Of a stretch of 40,899 nt of DNA, positions 39,325-40,899 are shown piece after piece. The first letter of the stretch is position 1; every line of letters starts with the position of its first letter. The translations under genes were made by a program, and so were the position numbers. Source of the DNA: Metamycoplasma hyosynoviae. Its GTDB lineage: Bacteria > Bacillota_I > Bacilli_A > Mycoplasmatales > Metamycoplasmataceae. The notes beneath the pieces were generated by a model. That model ran no database searches. It saw nothing but the letters and a program-made list of their open reading frames with translations, and was not told where the DNA came from. The stretch is from positions 4,121-45,019 of the forward strand of contig NZ_SOCH01000007.1 of assembly GCF_004365165.1 (NCBI RefSeq). Direction: 5' to 3'.

Positions 39325-39377
39325 TTTTACGTAAAAATTCGGGTGAATTTTATTGCAAAACAAAAAAAAAAAAAAAA
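39325..39377 (-). promoter_or_regulatory. Cassette promoter with 16-bp T tract (copy D)
   Basis: T16 (39362-39377), GTTTTGCAA, the -10 box TAAAAT (39347-39352) and the palindrome TTTTACGTAAAA (39325-39336). The core resembles copy A in the -10 and flanks but keeps the interrupted tract of B and C. The upstream inverted repeat is degraded here. Confidence 0.75.
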
Positions 39378-39501
39378 CGCCTTAATAAGTGAAAAATAAA
39401 CAAAAAATTCTGCTTAAAGCAAGTAAATTTTGTGAATTTTGAATTTTAATTTATTAAGAAATAAATGTTTTAATTAAAATTGTTAAAACTAGTTTTAGGC
39501 T

Positions 39502-39529
39502 AAAAAAAAGATGACTTTCGCCATCTTTT
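39502..39529 (-). terminator. Terminator of the right-edge LRR gene
   Basis: AAAAGATG (39506-39513) pairs with CATCTTTT (39522-39529), with eight T following on the minus strand. It begins about 18 bp after the stop at 39547. Confidence 0.85.
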
Positions 39530-39546
39530 CTATTTAATAGAATGAT

Positions 39547-40899
39547 TTATTGTGCTCATTCAATTTTCACTTCTGTAGTATTTGTTCCAGTTTGCGCATT
39601 TTGAGATCAATATTGTCCTATTCATTTATCACTTCAACCACTTGGTTTACTTGTATGTACTTTAATTTTTATAGTTAACATTTTATTTCCAAAACTTATT
39701 TCATCATCATTCACATCCTCGGTACCTTTATCTAAATATGATCTATATGCAATAAAACTACCAACTTTTTGAAGAGTAGAAGGCAATACAATTTCTTCTA
39801 AACCATTTACTCCTTGAAATGCATAACCTGATAATGCTCTTAACTTGGTTGCTGATAAATCAATTTTTTTAATTACTTTAGAACTAATAAAGTGCATATT
39901 TTTTGGGAACTCATTATCATTTTCTTTATCTGATGGATGCAAAATTTTTTCAAGATTTATAAGATCAGTGAAATTTACATTTTCAAGATTATTACATCCA
40001 TAAAACATACCGCTTGCAATTGTTTTTACCGTTGAAGGTAATTTAACTTCTTTAAGACTTTTTCAATTTGCAAAATCAAATGAAAGTTTTTCGCCCATAT
40101 CATTAGGAAGAACAATTTTCTCAATATTATTAAAACTTGGACCTAAATTATTAAAATGTTTAAATTTTAATACCCCGCTTAAATCCAATTCTTTAAGATT
40201 TTTATTAGATAAAGAAAATAAATTTTCTAAATTACTTATAGTATTAGATACTAAAGTAATTTTTGATGCCTTCGAACCATATAAAGCACCAGTGACAATT
40301 TCGTTTATATTATAATGAGTTAAATTTAAGTTTAATTGATCCGGCGTAATTTTCTTTTCAATTAGTTTTACTAATTTATTTCCATTTTTCTTAATTAAGA
40401 AGCTAAATGTTCTATTGAGTTCTTCTTTTATTTCATAATTAGGATTTTGAGAATCATATAATTTGACTCTAAAGCCACCTTTTCAATGCTTTTTATCATT
40501 GGGGTCTAGACTTTTACCATAGAAATTTTCAGAACCGAAGTGATAAGCAAAATCTTGAAATACTTCTTCATCTCCTAAAGTAGTATTTGAACTTTCATAC
40601 AGACTTTCTATATGTTCAATATTCGAAGGCATTTCTAAATATAGCAATTTTTTAGATTGACCTACAATAACATTTTTTGCAACCTTTAAAGTTTTAGGAA
40701 GCGACAATGCAAGTAAATCTGAAGTAGCAAATTCATTTGTGTAAATTAGGTTTTCAACCTCTTCGATGCCTTCGGAAACATAAATAGAATAATGTCTTGA
40801 AAAGTTTTCATATATATATAGACTCATTGCTTTTTTAACTTTAAATGAATCTATTATGTCGGGCACTACAAATATATCTTGAATTTTTCGACTATTTAA
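39547..40899 (-). CDS. BspA-like leucine-rich-repeat surface protein, 3' part
   Basis: About 450 residues are open from the right edge to TAA at 39547; the 5' end lies outside. Leucine-rich units of BspA type are clear, for example NNIEKIVLPNDMG, SLKEVKLPSTVKTIASGMFY and GLEEIVLPSTLQKVGSF. The start of the visible part (VPDIIDSFKVKKA, VSEGIEEVENLI) aligns with the LRR half of the cassette proteins (VPAKIGSFKVIKV, LEEGIQEVSNLI), and the C-terminus has SDKWIGQYW. It is therefore a divergent relative of the large proteins. Whether it has the repeats, the anchor or a small partner cannot be seen. Confidence 0.85.

Noticed and set aside
39310-39363. Longer N-terminus for the copy-D small protein
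   Set aside because: The frame is open upstream only by chance. The conserved Shine-Dalgarno and the start MAEKKF match the other four copies.

Overview
The window comes from a wall-less mollicute (Mycoplasma sensu lato). The DNA is very AT-rich and TGA must be read as tryptophan (genetic code 4). Read that way, apparently broken frames in secY, map, rpsH, rpsN, rplE, rplC, rpoA and the surface-protein genes become full length, and ribosomal protein S14 ends in its usual KASW. A hominis-type mycoplasma is plausible, but species cannot be fixed from sequence reading alone.

Layout: (1) Positions 1-4134, minus strand: the start of one two-gene surface cassette, then a complete cassette (267-aa tail-anchored protein followed by a ~1000-residue surface protein). 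(2) 4404-6311, plus strand: a lipoprotein with a transglutaminase-like domain that keeps Cys, His and Asp. (3) 6374-7230: remains of an AlbA_2-type ATP-binding regulator gene. (4) 7368-8105: a divergent triosephosphate isomerase. (5) 8204-8325, plus strand: a probable small structured RNA with its own promoter and terminator. (6) 8402-24874, minus strand: a compact S10-spc-alpha operon running rpsJ to rplQ, with secY, adk, map, infA and rpoA, then rpmF. (7) 24875-26830: a palindrome, short repeats and an orphan 477-aa C-terminally anchored membrane protein whose promoter carries a run of nine G. (8) 27126-39377: three more copies of the two-gene cassette in tandem, plus a decayed fragment of a further copy. 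(9) 39547-40899: the 3' part of a divergent leucine-rich-repeat paralogue that runs off the right edge.

The most interesting system is the repeated cassette. Five copies of the small gene are visible, one cut by the left edge, and each visible 5' end has the same control region: terminator of the previous unit, a homopolymeric A/T tract of 13-20 bp next to the -10 box, the palindrome TTTTACGTAAAA, a strong Shine-Dalgarno, the tail-anchored protein, a gap of 12-14 bp, then the large protein. The large proteins combine an N-terminal membrane anchor, tandem ~90-aa repeats of mycoplasma lipoprotein-associated type and a BspA-like leucine-rich-repeat region with a Trp-rich C-terminal signature. 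Tract lengths differ between copies and protein modules are shuffled between copies. This looks like a phase-variable and recombinationally diversified surface system. Its function and any physical link between the two proteins are inference.

The ribosomal operon is also unusual: L22, L23, L29, S17, L4, L3, S5 and SecY carry long low-complexity or charged extensions, and ten gene junctions are one-base TAATG overlaps. No L30 gene, tRNA, rRNA, intact insertion sequence or CRISPR array was seen.
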